From positions 1-5,099 of the forward strand of contig JAGWHV010000048.1 of the NCBI GenBank assembly GCA_028866595.1: DNA of 5,099 nt, in the 5' to 3' direction. Below are positions 4,845-5,099 of the stretch, piece after piece (the first letter of the stretch is position 1; every line of letters begins with the position of its first letter). The DNA is from Patescibacteria group bacterium. GTDB lineage: Bacteria; Patescibacteriota; Minisyncoccia; Phycocordibacterales; UBA6065. Under the pieces are notes generated by a model. The model was not told where the DNA came from. It ran no database searches and saw only the letters and a program-made list of their open reading frames with translations. The translations under genes were made by a program, and so were the position numbers.

Positions 4845-5009
4845 ATGAAATGCGCCTGTCCTGAATGCAAGAACGATATCGATATGTCGAAATATCCGAA
4901 AGCCGCCGTCAGTCACGTGATCGAATGCAATACCTGTGGCATCCTTCTCGAGATCACGAAGATAGAGAACGGAAACGTTGAGACTGAGATAGTGGATGAA
5001 GGGAAATAG
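4845..5009 (+). CDS. LysW-like zinc-ribbon amino-group carrier protein, variant C-terminus
   Basis: This encodes 54 residues, the typical size of LysW. It has a zinc ribbon with CPEC (Cys5, Cys8) and CNTC (Cys28, Cys31), then GILLEI and an acidic tail. The pattern matches LysW: CPEC near the N-terminus, about 20 residues with little conservation, a hydrophobic strand leading into the second Cys pair, then G-x-x-LE(V/I). In lysine, arginine and ornithine biosynthesis of the LysW type, the C-terminal Glu of EDWGE carries the intermediate on its gamma-carboxyl, attached by an ATP-grasp ligase, and the acidic body docks onto basic enzymes. Here the tail ends in VDEGK: the Asp and Gly align, but the terminal Glu is Lys. 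It may be a carrier with different chemistry, a degenerate copy, or a plain zinc-ribbon protein. The longer reading frame upstream of ATG 4845 is only antisense to the PLP gene. The gene symbol is left blank because of the missing Glu. Confidence 0.78.
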   Translation: MKCACPECKNDIDMSKYPKAAVSHVIECNTCGILLEITKIENGNVETEIVDEGK

Positions 5010-5010
5010 G

Positions 5011-5096
5011 CCCTCGCAAAATAGTCCCCTCGAAAAGTCCGCGTCGCGCCTGCTGGCGCGCTTTGCTCGGCCTCACGGCCTGCGCAGAGTCTTTTC
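5011..5096. repeat. Short direct and inverted repeats in the 3' flank
   Basis: Two imperfect copies of CCCTCG(c)AAAA(ta)GTCC lie side by side (5011-5027 and 5027-5040). They are followed by CGCGCC/GGCGCG (5045-5050 with 5055-5060, loop TGCT) and GGCC/GGCC (5069-5072 with 5077-5080). GAAAAG (5032-5037) can pair with CTTTTC (5091-5096) to enclose both hairpins. No tRNA or known RNA is recognised. The area may be a REP-like dispersed repeat, a 3' end structure for the LysW-like gene, or the edge of a neighbouring gene cut by the window. Confidence 0.4.
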
Positions 5097-5099
5097 TCG

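Noticed and set aside
5032..5096. tRNA-like three-stem fold at the right end
   Set aside because: It has no anticodon arm, no T-loop motif and no acceptor stem of proper length.
4919..5098. Minus-strand frame open from the right edge into the LysW-like gene
   Set aside because: It could be the tail of a neighbouring gene, but it overlaps the LysW-like gene completely and shows no motif; there is not enough sequence to support it.
1..5099. CRISPR array, integrase attachment site or replication origin
   Set aside because: No regularly spaced repeats, no tRNA-associated direct repeats and no DnaA-box clusters were seen.

Overview
The window reads as a bacterial chromosome segment, moderately GC-rich in its genes with AT-rich promoter spacers. 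It holds one transposase remnant at the left edge and five complete genes. Two things point, weakly, to an uncultivated lineage such as the Candidate Phyla Radiation/Patescibacteria: four of the five complete genes have no Shine-Dalgarno (SD) sequence, and the gene content is unusual (a LysW-like carrier, a stand-alone ATP-grasp enzyme and an orphan cold-shock-domain protein). This placement is inference; there is no rRNA or marker gene to confirm it.

Layout. Positions 1-130 are the 3' end of an IS200/IS605-type tyrosine transposase gene and its right-end hairpin. A strong sigma70-type promoter (134-161) follows at once, then a roughly 175-nt leader with several stems and a perfect AGGAGG. 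The first complete gene (343-1449) encodes an unrecognised protein ending in a cold-shock-like OB domain, and a hairpin terminator closes it. A 490-residue ATP-grasp ligase (1516-2988) follows, apparently translated from a leaderless or nearly leaderless mRNA. It runs convergently into two minus-strand genes, an alpha/beta hydrolase (3034-3759) and a fold-type II PLP enzyme of the threonine-synthase type (3813-4763). A textbook minus-strand terminator (2987-3013) separates the convergent pair. Divergent from the PLP enzyme, across an 81-bp AT-rich spacer, is a 54-residue LysW-like zinc-ribbon protein (4845-5009). The last 90 bases are GC-rich and full of inverted repeats, with no gene recognised.

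How the genes may work together. The most interesting point is the LysW-like protein. In known lysine and arginine pathways of the LysW (amino-group carrier protein) type, intermediates are attached by an ATP-grasp ligase to the C-terminal Glu of the carrier. Here a carrier of the right size and fold lies near an ATP-grasp enzyme, a PLP enzyme and a hydrolase, but its C-terminus aligns as xDxGK instead of EDWGE: the attachment Glu is replaced by Lys. None of the other lysine or arginine pathway enzymes (kinase, reductase, aminotransferase, deacylase) is present. A variant carrier system is therefore a hypothesis, supported only by proximity and by the carrier's fold.

Regulatory observations include a leader in which one strand can pair either with a downstream purine tract or with the SD sequence. 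A perfect 12-bp-arm palindrome lies inside the first gene. A terminator-like hairpin with seven T sits antisense inside the PLP gene.
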